This document shows, piece by piece, positions 7,828 through 16,485 of a stretch of 45,572 nucleotides of DNA. Under the pieces are notes generated by a model. It had not been told where the DNA came from. It searched no databases and saw only the letters and a list, made by a program, of their open reading frames with translations. Source of the DNA: Pseudomonas taiwanensis DSM 21245 (GTDB lineage Bacteria > Pseudomonadota > Gammaproteobacteria > Pseudomonadales > Pseudomonadaceae); assembly GCF_000425785.1 (NCBI RefSeq), contig NZ_AUEC01000042.1:1-45572 (forward strand), in the 5' to 3' direction. Position 1 is the stretch's first letter, and each line of letters opens with the position of its first letter. The position numbers and the translations under genes are program-made.

Positions 7828-8739
7828 TCAGTTTTCCCGGCTATACATCCGGCATTCAGCCAACAACGCCAACAGGTTCGGCTCTCGCTCCCGGGCCTTG
7901 AGAAACACCACGCCAATGTGCTGTTGCAAGCGGTAGCGCGGTTGCAGCGGTAGCAGCCGCACGCGGTTCTCGTACACTGCGGCGATGCGCCCCGGTAGCA
8001 GGGCATAACCCACGCCCGAGCTGACCATGCTCAGCAGTGTGAAGATATCGTTCACCTGCATCGCTACCTTTGGCTCGAAGCCGGCCTGTTGGAACACCCG
8101 CGCGCCATCACGGTGGGTGGCGAAGCCCTGGGTCAGGGTTATGAAGGTAGAATCGGCCAGGTCCGCCAAGTCCACCTCGGCCTGTGCCGCAAACGACGAA
8201 TCGGTGGGCACGGCAAGGAAGATATCGTCCGAGAACAGCGGCAACTGTTCGCAGGTCGGGTCATCGACGCTGTCGTCCAGCGACACCAGAATCGCATCCA
8301 GTTCGTGGTTTTTCAGGCGCTGTAGCAGGTCGATGTTCGAGCCAAGGGTCAGGTCGATATTCAGTTCGCTGCGCCGCAGCTTCAGGCCCATCACCAGCTT
8401 GGGCACGGTCTTGACCGTCAGCGAGTACAGCGCACCCAGCCGAAAGCGCTCGGCATAGAAGCCTGCCGCTTCCCGGGTCTGCCGCACCATTTGCTCAGCA
8501 TCCTGAATCAGCTGGCGGGCTTTCTTCTCCAGCACATAGGCGCTTTCCAGCGGAATCAGCTGACGGCCTTCGTGCTTGAACAGCGGGCAGCGCAGGGCGC
8601 TTTCCAGGGAGTGGATCGCCCGGTGCACGCTCACCGCGCTGGTCGACAACTCAGCGGCGGCACGGCCGAGGTTGCCGCTGCGCATGAAGGCGAGAAAAGT
8701 CTCGAGCTTCTTGAGGGTCAGTTCTTCGTCGATGAGCAT
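7828..8739 (-). CDS. mdcR: LysR-type regulator of the malonate genes
   Basis: This 303-aa LysR protein has an N-terminal winged HTH (LKKLETFLAFMRSGNLGRAAAEL, first 60 residues) and a substrate-binding domain. Sequence and position next to madM fit MdcR/MauR, the activator of malonate genes that responds to malonate or its thioester. The ATG at 8739 (MLIDEELTL) is preferred over a TTG 13 codons upstream, which would add residues not seen in LysR proteins. The gene converges on the mdc operon instead of diverging from mdcA, so its target promoter would lie about 8 kb away near base 300. That regulatory link is inferred. Confidence 0.87.
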   Translation of the reverse strand: MLIDEELTLKKLETFLAFMRSGNLGRAAAELSTSAVSVHRAIHSLESALRCPLFKHEGRQLIPLESAYVLEKKARQLIQDAEQMVRQTREAAGFYAERFRLGALYSLTVKTVPKLVMGLKLRRSELNIDLTLGSNIDLLQRLKNHELDAILVSLDDSVDDPTCEQLPLFSDDIFLAVPTDSSFAAQAEVDLADLADSTFITLTQGFATHRDGARVFQQAGFEPKVAMQVNDIFTLLSMVSSGVGYALLPGRIAAVYENRVRLLPLQPRYRLQQHIGVVFLKAREREPNLLALLAECRMYSREN

Positions 8740-8799
8740 GGAATGGCTCGCAGTCGAGGGAGACTGATCTTGCCACAAGCGCAGTGGATTTAGGTCAGC

Positions 8800-9900
8800 T
8801 CAAGCTTGCAGCGCCTGGCCCTCGGGCGGTTGTCTCTGCACCCGCGACTTGATGCGTGGAATCAGCGCTTGGCCGTACTCTACGGCATCGCGAAGCTGAT
8901 CGAAGCCACGGAACAGGAAGGTGGTAACACCCAGCTCGTAGTAGGCCAGTGCTGCCTCGGCGACCTGATCGGCAGTGCCAACCAGCGAGGTGGAGTTGCC
9001 AGCTCCGCCGCCCAGCGCAGCGATCTCGGTCCACAAGCGGGTGTCGTGAACCTTGCGTTGGCTGGCCAATTGCACCAGGCGCTCCGAGCCGACGTTGCTC
9101 TTGCCGACGTTTTTATCGCGGCGGTTGCCCTGGCGCAAGCCGATGCGGTGCTGAGCGTCGGCGAGGATGCGTTCGGCCCGTGCCCAGGCCTCTGCCTCGG
9201 TGGCACCAAGGATCGGCCGTAGCGACAGGCTGAAGCGGATCTTCTGTTCGCGGCCATAGCGTGCCGCGGCCTTGCGCACCTTGCCGATGCGCTCGCGTAC
9301 TTGCTCCAGCGGTTCGCCCCACATCATGTAGACATCGGCATGCTTGGCCGCCACCTCCACCGCCGCGTCAGAGGCACCGGAGAAGTAGACAGGCAGCTTG
9401 GCCACCGGCTTGACCAGGGTCAAGTTGTCCTCGACCCGGTAGTGTTCACCGTGGTGGTCGAAAGGTTCGGTGCGGGTCCAGGTCTTGCGCATCACCTCCA
9501 GGTACTCGTCGGTGCGGGCGTAACGTGCATCCTTGTCGAGGAAGTCGCCGTCGCGTTGCAGATCACCGCTATCGCCGCCGGTGATGATGTTGATCGAGGC
9601 GCGGCCACGGCTGAGCTGGTCGAGGGTGGCGAGCTGTCGAGCGGCGAACGTCGGCGCTTGGAACCCGGGGCGGTGCGCCACCAGCAGGCCGATGCGCTCG
9701 GTTAGCGCCGCCACATAGCTGGCCAGAATCAGCGAGTCCGGCTCGCTGGTGTTGACTGCCAGCAACGCTTTGTCGAAACCGCCGTATTCCTGGGCGTGGG
9801 AAAAGGCCCTGATGAATTCGAGGTCGACCAGCGGGCCACGCGGCGCCTGCGATTCGCTGCCTTCCTGGGGGCCGATGAGGCCGATGAATTCGAGACTCAT
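8800..9900 (-). CDS. LLM-class flavin-dependent monooxygenase (alkanesulfonate monooxygenase-like)
   Basis: The 366-aa protein is a bacterial-luciferase-like monooxygenase using reduced FMN and oxygen. RGRASINIITGGDSGDLQRDGD (near 97-118) is the conserved phosphate-binding and substrate loop of the SsuD type, and the C-terminal SLVGTADQVAEAALAYYELG is typical of the family. SsuD cleaves alkanesulfonates to aldehyde and sulfite; the exact substrate here cannot be read. No ssuE-type flavin reductase is adjacent, so reduced flavin must come from elsewhere. The promoter region at 10.06 kb resembles that of the upstream aldolase unit. A role in organosulfur use is plausible but inferred. Confidence 0.85.
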   Translation of the reverse strand: MSLEFIGLIGPQEGSESQAPRGPLVDLEFIRAFSHAQEYGGFDKALLAVNTSEPDSLILASYVAALTERIGLLVAHRPGFQAPTFAARQLATLDQLSRGRASINIITGGDSGDLQRDGDFLDKDARYARTDEYLEVMRKTWTRTEPFDHHGEHYRVEDNLTLVKPVAKLPVYFSGASDAAVEVAAKHADVYMMWGEPLEQVRERIGKVRKAAARYGREQKIRFSLSLRPILGATEAEAWARAERILADAQHRIGLRQGNRRDKNVGKSNVGSERLVQLASQRKVHDTRLWTEIAALGGGAGNSTSLVGTADQVAEAALAYYELGVTTFLFRGFDQLRDAVEYGQALIPRIKSRVQRQPPEGQALQA

Positions 9901-10058
9901 GAATCAGAACTCTCTGTCGTGGTGGGCTCAGGCCGCCGCGTCTGTCCGGTCGAGGCGAGCCAGGCGGCCGGGAAGTGGGTGGTTGTCGGCCTCCGCCAGG
10001 AAAGGGGTCGGTCTGCAGTGAACTTAGCGGTTGTGGGGTGAGGTTGTGAAAGGCTTTG

Positions 10059-10098
10059 TGGTTCTATTCTAATTATGTTTATGATTCATAAAAAATAT
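10059..10098 (-). promoter_or_regulatory. Likely promoter of the monooxygenase gene, twin of the one at 11.44 kb
   Basis: On the minus strand a -10-like TAGAAT (complement of 10066-10071) lies in an AT-rich island that contrasts with GC-rich surroundings. TGGTTCTATTCTAATTAT (plus strand, 10059-10076) recurs with one change at 11434-11451. No good -35 is seen at 17 bases, which suggests an activator-dependent promoter. It is about 165 bases upstream of the gene start. Confidence 0.5.
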
Positions 10099-10187
10099 AG
10101 ATATAAATGCATTATTGTAATTTTTTGCGATGGGCTTGGGTGCCGATCCAGAACGCCGCCGACGTGCAGTCGATGAGGCCGATCCAA

Positions 10188-10982
10188 TCAGCGCTGGTAA
10201 TCAAGCCCCTCCCGGTCCAGTTGCCGAATCAGTGCATCCCAGTGCCGCTTGATGCCCTCACCCTGCCCATCGGAAAACCGCTTGGATTGCTCATGGACCT
10301 TGGCGATCGCTGCCGGCGATGCATGCAACAACTGATCATGGCCGCCAACTTGCGCCGCCACTTGGATGTTGCAGGCGCGCTCCAGCCCATGCAGTTCGCG
10401 AAAGGCATGCTCGACACTGATGCCGCCCGTCAGCAGGCCGTGATTGCGCAGAATCAGGATATTGCCGGTGCCCAGGTTGGCCACCAGTCGTTGTTGCTCG
10501 TCAAGGTCCAGCGCGACGCCTTCATAGTCGTGGTAGGCCACCCGGCTGTAGTAAGCCAGGGCATGTTGCGAGATCGGCAGCAGACCCTTGCGCTGGGCCG
10601 ACACGGCGGCACCGTCACGGGTATGGGTATGCAGCACCGCCTTGAGGTCGGGGCGGGCACGATGGATAGCGCTGTGAATCACGTAGCCGGCCTGGTTGAT
10701 GCCCAGGCCCAGTGGGTCGTCGATGATCGTGCCGTCGACATCCACCTTCACCAGGTTCGAGGCGGTGATTTCGTCGAACAACAGGCCAAACGCGTTGATC
10801 AGGAAGTGTTCATCCGGCCCAGGCACGCGGGCCGAAAAATGTGTGTAGATATGGTCGGTCCAGCGGAACAGTGCCGCCAGCCGGTAGGCCGCGGCGAGCT
10901 TGACTCGCACCTCCCATTCTTCGGCGCCGACCCGCTGGCGCACGCCGCTTTCGTTGGGGGATACCGCAGACAATGAACTCAT
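10188..10982 (-). CDS. Class II aldolase/adducin family protein
   Basis: This 264-aa protein has the class II aldolase/adducin fold found in fuculose-phosphate aldolase and ribulose-phosphate epimerase. Probable zinc ligands are the histidines of VLHTHTRDG (near residue 117-121) and of ILRNHGLLTGG (near 178). THFSARVPG at the N-terminal part is the usual substrate-loop signature. The ATG at 10982 has TGGAG seven bases upstream. The gene follows a decayed 2-hydroxyacid dehydrogenase and probably shares the promoter at 11.44 kb. Family members of this length, lacking a sugar-phosphate signature, are often only annotated as class II aldolase; the true substrate is unknown. Confidence 0.85.
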   Translation of the reverse strand: MSSLSAVSPNESGVRQRVGAEEWEVRVKLAAAYRLAALFRWTDHIYTHFSARVPGPDEHFLINAFGLLFDEITASNLVKVDVDGTIIDDPLGLGINQAGYVIHSAIHRARPDLKAVLHTHTRDGAAVSAQRKGLLPISQHALAYYSRVAYHDYEGVALDLDEQQRLVANLGTGNILILRNHGLLTGGISVEHAFRELHGLERACNIQVAAQVGGHDQLLHASPAAIAKVHEQSKRFSDGQGEGIKRHWDALIRQLDREGLDYQR

Positions 10983-11024
10983 GATGCTCTCCAGAAGTCA
11001 GGAACGGTAGCCGCGCTGGGTGTC

Positions 11025-11357
11025 CACCCGCGCAGCGGGGCTTGCTTGGGGGAACGGGCACAGTTGTCGAGGAAGGCGTCCTGCAGGGCGAGGTAGCCTT
11101 CTTCGAAAATCACCGAGGCGTGAGGCGACAGGTACACCCGCCGATGGCGATAGAGCGGATGTCCGACAGGAAGTGGCTCCGGGCGGTGACCTTGAGGCTG
11201 GGCCGAGCGATCAGGCCCCATCGCATCGGCCGGCTCGTCCAGTTGCAATTGGCCGGTGATCACCGACTGGCTCTTGCGGCCACCTCCGCCAGCGCAGTGC
11301 GCACGGTCTGGCCGAGCACCATATCGTCTTGCGGGGCGTGGACGGGGGTGACTCATG
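11025..11357 (-). pseudogene. Decayed C-terminus of a D-2-hydroxyacid dehydrogenase
   Basis: Read on the minus strand, PLPVGHPLYRHRRVYLSPHA matches the conserved C-terminal end of D-isomer 2-hydroxyacid dehydrogenases (EPLP..HPLY..P.V.LSPH, containing the catalytic histidine). It continues with SVIFEEGYLALQDAFLDN. Upstream, pieces such as QTVRTALAEVAARAS occur in another frame, so the copy is frameshifted, and the NAD-binding core with GxGxxG is missing altogether. It sits between a well-formed promoter region and the intact aldolase gene, so an ancestral operon probably held a working dehydrogenase first. The exact ends are approximate. Confidence 0.6.
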
Positions 11358-11433
11358 GGGCATTCATCCATCCCTGGAACACGTTAGGTTTCAAAGAACG
11401 TATTCGTAGGAGCGGATGCTGTAAAAGTCTTTT

Positions 11434-11475
11434 TGGTTCTATGCTAATTATTTGTTTTGAGAATAAAATAATTTC
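11434..11475 (-). promoter_or_regulatory. Likely promoter of the aldolase unit, twin of the one at 10.07 kb
   Basis: The minus-strand -10-like TAGCAT (complement of 11441-11446) sits in an AT-rich stretch. TGGTTCTATGCTAATTAT (11434-11451) differs from the site near 10059 at one base. Upstream AT-rich sequence with AATAAAATAATTTCTTATTT on the plus strand could hold an activator site, for example of the CysB type, but this is not proven. Confidence 0.5.
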
Positions 11476-11575
11476 TTATTTATGCGGTATGTGCATTTAG
11501 CGATGGTGCCGGCGCGGATCGGCTCGCCCCTCGCAAGCCCACTCTCACAAGGGCCGGCGATAGGAGCGTGCGAGC

Positions 11576-12469
11576 TCACTCCGCTTTCAATCGATTGCCC
11601 GCGATTTCCCCGAACAACTCAACCGGCTCTTGCAGATTCCCCAGGTATCGGGGGTGGAACAACCACAAGTCGACCTGCGGCTTGAAGTCGGACACATTGA
11701 CCACCTCCAGTGCATCGCGATGGCGGCTGCCCTCCAGCAGCGGTTCTGGCACAAGGCCCAGTCCTTGGCCTGTGGCGACCAGGCCCAGTTGCAACTCGGT
11801 ACCGAAGGTCTCCAGGTTGATCGTCAGGCTCAGGCCCTGTTCGCTCAGTGCCCGCTGCAACCCGGCGCGAAAGCCGCAACCATCGGGGTTGAGTACCCAG
11901 CCGCGGGTGTAGCAGTCCTTGAGCTTGAAGCTACGTTTGCTGGCACTCCCCTTGGCAGCCACTACTCGCAACGGCATTCGTGCAACCGACTGGCTGGCGA
12001 TGCCCTCCGGGAAAATCTTGCCCGGCGGGAACAGCGCCGCAGCGGCGTCGAGTTCGCCATTTTCCATACGGGCGATCAGGCTGCTGCCCCAACCGCTGGT
12101 GACTTGGGTACGCAGTTGCGGATAGGTTTCGCGCAACTGCGCCAGGGCATCGAGCAATATCACATCGCCCAGTGTCTGTGGCACGCCAAGTCGCAGGGTG
12201 CCGGACGGTGCACCGTCGTTGGCCACCAATTCGCGCAGCGAGTCGATCTCGCGCAGGATGGCCTTGCACTGCTCGTATACCCGCAGTCCCATGGGTGTCG
12301 GTCTGAGCGGTTTGGTGTTGCGGTCGAGGAGGGTGGCGCCCAGGTCTTGCTCGAAGTTCTGCACCCGGCGCGTGATGGCCGGCTGGGTCAGTTGCAGGGC
12401 CTCGGCGGCAAGGTTGGTCGACTGGCAACGGATGACCGCCACGAAGGCGTCCATGTCATCGATTTTCAT
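11576..12469 (-). CDS. LysR-family transcriptional regulator
   Basis: A 297-aa LysR regulator: N-terminal HTH (MDAFVAVIRCQSTNLAAEALQLTQPAITRRVQNFE) followed by a periplasmic-binding-protein-like effector domain from about residue 90. The HTH has the usual TQPAITRRV recognition helix. Neighbours on the same strand are the aldolase/monooxygenase units downstream, and it may control them, since both carry similar promoters. The effector is unknown. The alternative is that it acts on a gene outside the window. Family assignment is firm, target is a guess. Confidence 0.88.
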   Translation of the reverse strand: MKIDDMDAFVAVIRCQSTNLAAEALQLTQPAITRRVQNFEQDLGATLLDRNTKPLRPTPMGLRVYEQCKAILREIDSLRELVANDGAPSGTLRLGVPQTLGDVILLDALAQLRETYPQLRTQVTSGWGSSLIARMENGELDAAAALFPPGKIFPEGIASQSVARMPLRVVAAKGSASKRSFKLKDCYTRGWVLNPDGCGFRAGLQRALSEQGLSLTINLETFGTELQLGLVATGQGLGLVPEPLLEGSRHRDALEVVNVSDFKPQVDLWLFHPRYLGNLQEPVELFGEIAGNRLKAE

Positions 12470-12568
12470 ATTCGGCGCTCACATATTGAAACGTGGGGAC
12501 ATGCCTACAGAGCATAATCCCCGTGACGCCGATTGTCACAGCGAGTTGGGCTGCCAGGCCGTTCCGCC

Positions 12569-13048
12569 TCAGCCGTGGGCGAAGCCCAGCAAGGTTTCAC
12601 CCTCCATCCGATACCGGACCCACTCATCCTGGGCCTCTGCGCCCAACGATTTGTAGAACCCGATGGCGGGCTCGTTCCAGTCCAGCACGCTCCACTCCAG
12701 GCGCCCACACTGGTTTGCCACCGCCTCACGGGCAATGTGCCGCAGCAGTTGCCGTCCTGCGCCATCGCCGCGTTGCTCGGGGGTGATGTACAGGTCTTCC
12801 AGGTAGATGCCGTTGCGCCCCAGCCAGGTCGAGTAACTGTAGAAATACACGGCAAAGCCGATGGCCCGGCCGTCTCGCTCGCAGATCAGGCTATGCACCG
12901 TGCTGCCCTCGTCGAACAGGCTGTGCTCGATGTCGGCTAGGGAGGCGACCACTTCGTGGCGGGCACGTTCGTAGTCGGCGAGCTCGGTGATGAAGGCCAA
13001 AATCTGCGCAGCATCGCTACGAACGGCAGGGCGGATGTTGAGGCTCAT
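12569..13048 (-). CDS. GNAT-family N-acetyltransferase
   Basis: This 159-aa protein is a GNAT acetyltransferase. The acetyl-CoA binding motif A is visible as LYITPEQRGDGAGRQLLRHIA (near 85-105), with R/QxxGxG/A corresponding to QRGDGAG. FYSYSTWLGRNGIYLEDLYI before it is typical of the diamine/spermidine or thialysine acetyltransferase branch, so a small amine is the likely substrate. It is transcribed divergently from the LysE-type exporter at 13187. Substrate remains inferred from family resemblance. Confidence 0.87.
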   Translation of the reverse strand: MSLNIRPAVRSDAAQILAFITELADYERARHEVVASLADIEHSLFDEGSTVHSLICERDGRAIGFAVYFYSYSTWLGRNGIYLEDLYITPEQRGDGAGRQLLRHIAREAVANQCGRLEWSVLDWNEPAIGFYKSLGAEAQDEWVRYRMEGETLLGFAHG

Positions 13049-13081
13049 GGGGCGTCCTTGTGGGTGGAGAACATCGCGGGT

Positions 13082-13127
13082 CGGTACAGTGATTTGTATC
13101 TGTTTAATTTAACCCAACTGTATCGGT
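13082..13127. promoter_or_regulatory. Candidate operator between divergent GNAT and LysE genes
   Basis: CGGTACAGT (13082-13090) and ACTGTATCG (13117-13125) are inverted copies matching at 8 of 9 positions; the second lies inside another palindrome, AAC..7..GTT (13115-13127). Between them is an AT-rich stretch suited to promoters. Such a paired site between divergent genes suggests a shared regulator. Function is inferred only. Confidence 0.4.
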
Positions 13128-13186
13128 TGCAGTCAGGGCGACTCGGCTAGTGTGGCAGCAACGACAATAAATGCGGAATGCCGATC

Positions 13187-13807
13187 ATGCTTGCCTCTGC
13201 CGATTTGCTCATGGCCTTCATGTTATTCGCCTTCGTTTCCTCCATCACCCCAGGGCCGAACAACACCATGTTGCTGGCGTCGGGGGTGAACTTCGGCGTG
13301 CGTCGGACCATTCCCCACGCCATCGGAATCAGTGTCGGCTTCATGGTGATGGTGCTGGCGGTGGGCTTTGGCCTGGGCGAAGTGTTCAAGGCCTGGCCGC
13401 CGCTGTATACCGTGCTGCGTTATACCGGCGCCGTTTACTTGCTTTACCTGGCCTGGAAAATCGCCACCTCCGGACCGGTCGGCAGCTCTTCTTCCGGCGC
13501 CCGCAAGCCCCTTGGGTTCTGGGGCGCGGCAGCGTTTCAATGGGTCAATCCCAAGGCCTGGGTAATGGCCGTGGGGGCGATCACCACTTACACACCGGCC
13601 CAAGGCTATGTGCTCAATGTCATCGTGATCGCTGCGGTGTTCGCCCTGGTCAACCTGCCCAGCGTCGGGGTCTGGGTGATGTTCGGCAGCGCCTTGCGCA
13701 ATGTGCTGCAGAACCCGCGCTGGCTGATGCTGTTCAATGTCCTGATGGCCTTGTTGCTGGTGATTTCGCTGTACCCGTTGCTGTTTGTAGAATCGGCGTT
13801 TTCCTAG
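13187..13807 (+). CDS. LysE-family amino acid exporter
   Basis: A 206-aa inner-membrane protein of the LysE/RhtB family, which exports amino acids or similar small solutes. FVSSITPGPNNTMLLASG near the N-terminus is the family signature, and about five to six hydrophobic helices follow, with WVNPKAWVMAVGA in the middle loop. The ATG at 13187 is favoured over one three codons upstream (13178), because the only purine-rich stretch (GCGGA) lies directly against the earlier start. It is divergent from a GNAT acetyltransferase. The hydrolase gene begins 21 bases downstream and may be co-transcribed. Confidence 0.88.
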   Translation: MLASADLLMAFMLFAFVSSITPGPNNTMLLASGVNFGVRRTIPHAIGISVGFMVMVLAVGFGLGEVFKAWPPLYTVLRYTGAVYLLYLAWKIATSGPVGSSSSGARKPLGFWGAAAFQWVNPKAWVMAVGAITTYTPAQGYVLNVIVIAAVFALVNLPSVGVWVMFGSALRNVLQNPRWLMLFNVLMALLLVISLYPLLFVESAFS

Positions 13808-13828
13808 AACGATGAGTAGCGCGCGCCG

Positions 13829-14701
13829 ATGGAGTTGATTCCCTGGTCCCATACCTGCACCGAAGGTTTCACCTTGCGCGGCTGGCGTTCGCCAGCCAGT
13901 GGCAAGCCGCTGGTGCATTTTCTCCATGGCAATGGTTTTTGCAGCCTGGCTTACCAGCCACTGTTGATGCGTCTGGCAGAGCATTTCGACTTGTGGCTGA
14001 GCGACGTGCAGGGGCATGGAGACAGCGACCACGGCGGTGATTTTCTGGGCTGGAACCGCACGGCGGCACTGGCCTTGGAGGCCTTCGAAGCGGGACGCGG
14101 CGAATATGGCGATGTACCTCGATATGCCGTCGGGCATAGCTTCGGTGGCGTGCTCACCGGGCTGATGCTGGCCAGCGACCCGCTGGCCTTCGCGCGAGCC
14201 GTTTTGCTTGACCCGGTATTGTTCAGTCGGCGGATGATCGGGGTCATGGGCGCGGCCGCAATGGTTGGCCTGCATCGTCGTCATGCCCTGGCGCGCAAGG
14301 CGGCCAGCCGCCGCAGTCACTGGCCGGATCGCGAAGCCGCACTGGCCTCGCTTCAAGGGCGGGGTATCTTCAAGGGGTGGAGCGCCGCAGCGCTGCAGGC
14401 CTACGTCGAACACGCTATCGGTGACTGCGGGGAAGGGGTGGTGCTCAAGTGCCGGCCCAGCCGCGAAGTGGAGATATTCAGTTCTTTCCCCACCCGCATG
14501 TGGCCCAATCTTGCCCGTATCCAGGTGCCGACCCTGGTGCTGTACGGCGAGCACACCTATCCCTTCGTCCCTCGCTCGGTAAACCGCCTGGCCACGCTCA
14601 ATGCCAATGTCACCGCGCTACCCGTACCCGGTGGTCACTGCTTCATGCAGGAAGACCCTGTCATGGCGGCGGAACAGGTGCTCTCCTTTCTTCACCAATG
14701 A
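13829..14701 (+). CDS. Alpha/beta-fold hydrolase
   Basis: This 290-aa protein has the alpha/beta-hydrolase layout. FLHGNGF near residue 31 forms the oxyanion region, the nucleophile serine is in VGHSFGGVL (around residue 103), and the C-terminal histidine is in PVPGGHCFM. The acid would be the aspartate or glutamate near LVLYGEHTYPF. It carries no signal peptide, so it acts in the cytosol. It follows the LysE gene closely on the same strand. The substrate cannot be inferred; esterase or haloalkane/epoxide-type hydrolase are possible. Confidence 0.85.
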   Translation: MELIPWSHTCTEGFTLRGWRSPASGKPLVHFLHGNGFCSLAYQPLLMRLAEHFDLWLSDVQGHGDSDHGGDFLGWNRTAALALEAFEAGRGEYGDVPRYAVGHSFGGVLTGLMLASDPLAFARAVLLDPVLFSRRMIGVMGAAAMVGLHRRHALARKAASRRSHWPDREAALASLQGRGIFKGWSAAALQAYVEHAIGDCGEGVVLKCRPSREVEIFSSFPTRMWPNLARIQVPTLVLYGEHTYPFVPRSVNRLATLNANVTALPVPGGHCFMQEDPVMAAEQVLSFLHQ

Positions 14702-14802
14702 GCGTATTGTCCTGTCAGTGGAACGATCCATGCCATTTGAGCCGTCTTCCGGCGGATTGACATGGTTGTTAAGGTGAGCCCAGCCGAGAGAGGAGACTTC
14801 TC

Positions 14803-15690
14803 ATGAAAACGATACTGGGTATCCACCGCAGCCCCCATGCGCACTGGGTGGGGGACGGTTTTCCGGTACGCAGCCTGTTCACCTATGACAACCTGGCCAG
14901 CCAGATCAGCCCATTCCTGCTGTTGGACTACGCGGGGCCCCATGACTTCACGCCCACCCATGACCGGCGTGGGGTTGGGCAGCACCCGCACCGGGGCTTC
15001 GAGACCGTGACAATCGTCTACCAGGGCGAACTGGAGCACCGTGACTCCACGGGTGCCGGCGGCCTGATCGGCCCAGGCGACGTGCAATGGATGACCGCCG
15101 CCAATGGCATCATTCACGAAGAATTCCATTCGCCAGCGTTCGCGCGCCAAGGCGGTACCCTCGAAATGGTGCAACTTTGGGTCAACCTGCCTGCGCGGGA
15201 CAAGCGCGCCGCTGCGGGCTACCAGACGCTGCTGGCCTCTGACATTCCTGTTGTGCCGTTGGCGCATGAGGGGGGCAGTGTCCGGGTGATTGCCGGTGAG
15301 TACGAAGGCCGGCGAGGCCCCGCCCGCACCTTTACCCCGATGGACGTCTGGGACTTGCGCCTGAAAGCCGGTACTTCGCTGCAGTTGCCGGTGGCGCAGG
15401 GGCGCACGGCCGCTCTGGTGGTGTTGCGCGGTATGCTGCGCGCCAACGGCGAGCGAGAAGCCGGCCCGGCCAGCCTGGTGCTGTTCGAGCGCGACGGAGA
15501 GCATGTGGTGATCGAGGCGCAGCAGGACAGCAGTGTGTTGCTGCTCAGTGGTGAGCCGATCGACGAACCGATAGTGGGCTATGGTCCGTTCGTGATGAAC
15601 AGTCAGGTCGAGATCGCCGAGTCGTTCGATGACTTCCATGCCGGTCGGTTCGGACAGATGGCCGAGGACCGCGACGGTGCCGCGCACTGA
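14803..15690 (+). CDS. Pirin family protein (bicupin)
   Basis: A 295-aa pirin. The N-terminal cupin holds the metal-binding residues: HPHRGFETVT (near 65-74) and NGIIHEEFHS (near 102-111). The C-terminal cupin starts about residue 180. Bacterial pirins include quercetin 2,3-dioxygenases and regulators of pyruvate metabolism; a specific role is not visible. A strong GAGAGGAG lies before the ATG at 14803. The preceding hydrolase is 101 bases upstream, so this gene may have its own promoter. Confidence 0.9.
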   Translation: MKTILGIHRSPHAHWVGDGFPVRSLFTYDNLASQISPFLLLDYAGPHDFTPTHDRRGVGQHPHRGFETVTIVYQGELEHRDSTGAGGLIGPGDVQWMTAANGIIHEEFHSPAFARQGGTLEMVQLWVNLPARDKRAAAGYQTLLASDIPVVPLAHEGGSVRVIAGEYEGRRGPARTFTPMDVWDLRLKAGTSLQLPVAQGRTAALVVLRGMLRANGEREAGPASLVLFERDGEHVVIEAQQDSSVLLLSGEPIDEPIVGYGPFVMNSQVEIAESFDDFHAGRFGQMAEDRDGAAH

Positions 15691-15890
15691 CCGCCCGTCG
15701 CGAACTGCCAGCATCCAGTCGAACCACCCGGCCCGGATCGCATTCTTCCACTAAGGTGCTTAGGGATATCTGAGCCGATCATTGTTCAGGCACATGGAGT
15801 GCCGCTTGGACATGCGCATTATCAATTGGCACCCCACGCGGCAAAGGCGTACTCACACAACAGGCCATCCAGTACAGAGAGGGTCGTACC

Positions 15891-16151
15891 ATGTCGTTGA
15901 TTGGAGTTTCGATGCTAGAGATGCGGCAGATGATCGAGCAAGCCTGCCTGCCCGATCGTTGCGAGGTAAGCTGCCCGGACGGCGCCACCCTGACAATCCG
16001 CCTTGGCCAGGGACAATCGCTCGATGACGGTGTAACGTTGACATCGATCCCGCTGCAGAATCTGAACAGTTGCCGTGACCTGGTGCATCTGGTCAGTCAG
16101 TTGCACGCCCTTCGTGACGCACAGCCAACGGTGCTGAAAGCCATTGCCTGA
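15891..16151 (+). CDS. DUF1652 family protein
   Basis: This 86-aa protein matches the small Pseudomonas family DUF1652: the LEMRQMIEQACLPDRCEVSC start, a beta-rich middle (TLTIRLGQ) and a C-terminal helix (LVHLVSQLHALRD). Members are common in pseudomonads in several copies per genome, and no function is established. The ATG at 15891 follows a run AGAGAGGGT suitable for ribosome binding. The 200 bases upstream hold no other gene that I can see. Confidence 0.8.
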   Translation: MSLIGVSMLEMRQMIEQACLPDRCEVSCPDGATLTIRLGQGQSLDDGVTLTSIPLQNLNSCRDLVHLVSQLHALRDAQPTVLKAIA

Positions 16152-16161
16152 CAGTGTCTAG

Positions 16162-16187
16162 CCCCGGCTGGCCCAAGCTGGCCGGGG
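16162..16187. terminator. GC-rich hairpin between converging genes
   Basis: CCCCGGC (16162-16168) pairs perfectly with GCCGGGG (16181-16187) over a 12-nt loop. It lies between the DUF1652 gene and the convergent orphan gene, so it may end transcription from either side. No T-run is present. Confidence 0.4.
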
Positions 16188-16197
16188 GCGATCCCCG

Positions 16198-16485
16198 CTA
16201 CTGCAGTTCGAGCAACAGGTTCAGCCCGCCGTCTCCGCACTTTCCATGGTCCCGTACCACTCCACGGTAGTCTCGCCCGTCCCAGATGAAGGCGACGCTA
16301 TGGGCACGGTCGACTTTATCTGGCAGCGGGGGGCAGATGTGCAGGCGTAACGCGGGGCGGCCCTGGAGCGTGAGGGCGGCCAGTTGGCATTGGCATTCGA
16401 CGCTCTGGGCCACGGGCCCGAAAAGCGTATCGCGCACATAGTCCAGTTGTAGGCAGGCATTGGGCGAGCGACCGGGCATTTTCAT
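16198..16485 (-). CDS. Hypothetical protein, unrecognised
   Basis: I do not recognise this 95-aa protein. It has no signal peptide or membrane helix. It contains four to five cysteines, including CQCQL and a CGDGG near the C-terminus, and a DxxxRGVV-type strand (FIWDGRDYRGVV). The ATG at 16485 (MKMPGRSP) was chosen because the longer frame to 16599 contains no convincing start context. A two-codon-shorter start is possible. It is convergent with the DUF1652 gene. Confidence 0.5.
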   Translation of the reverse strand: MKMPGRSPNACLQLDYVRDTLFGPVAQSVECQCQLAALTLQGRPALRLHICPPLPDKVDRAHSVAFIWDGRDYRGVVRDHGKCGDGGLNLLLELQ

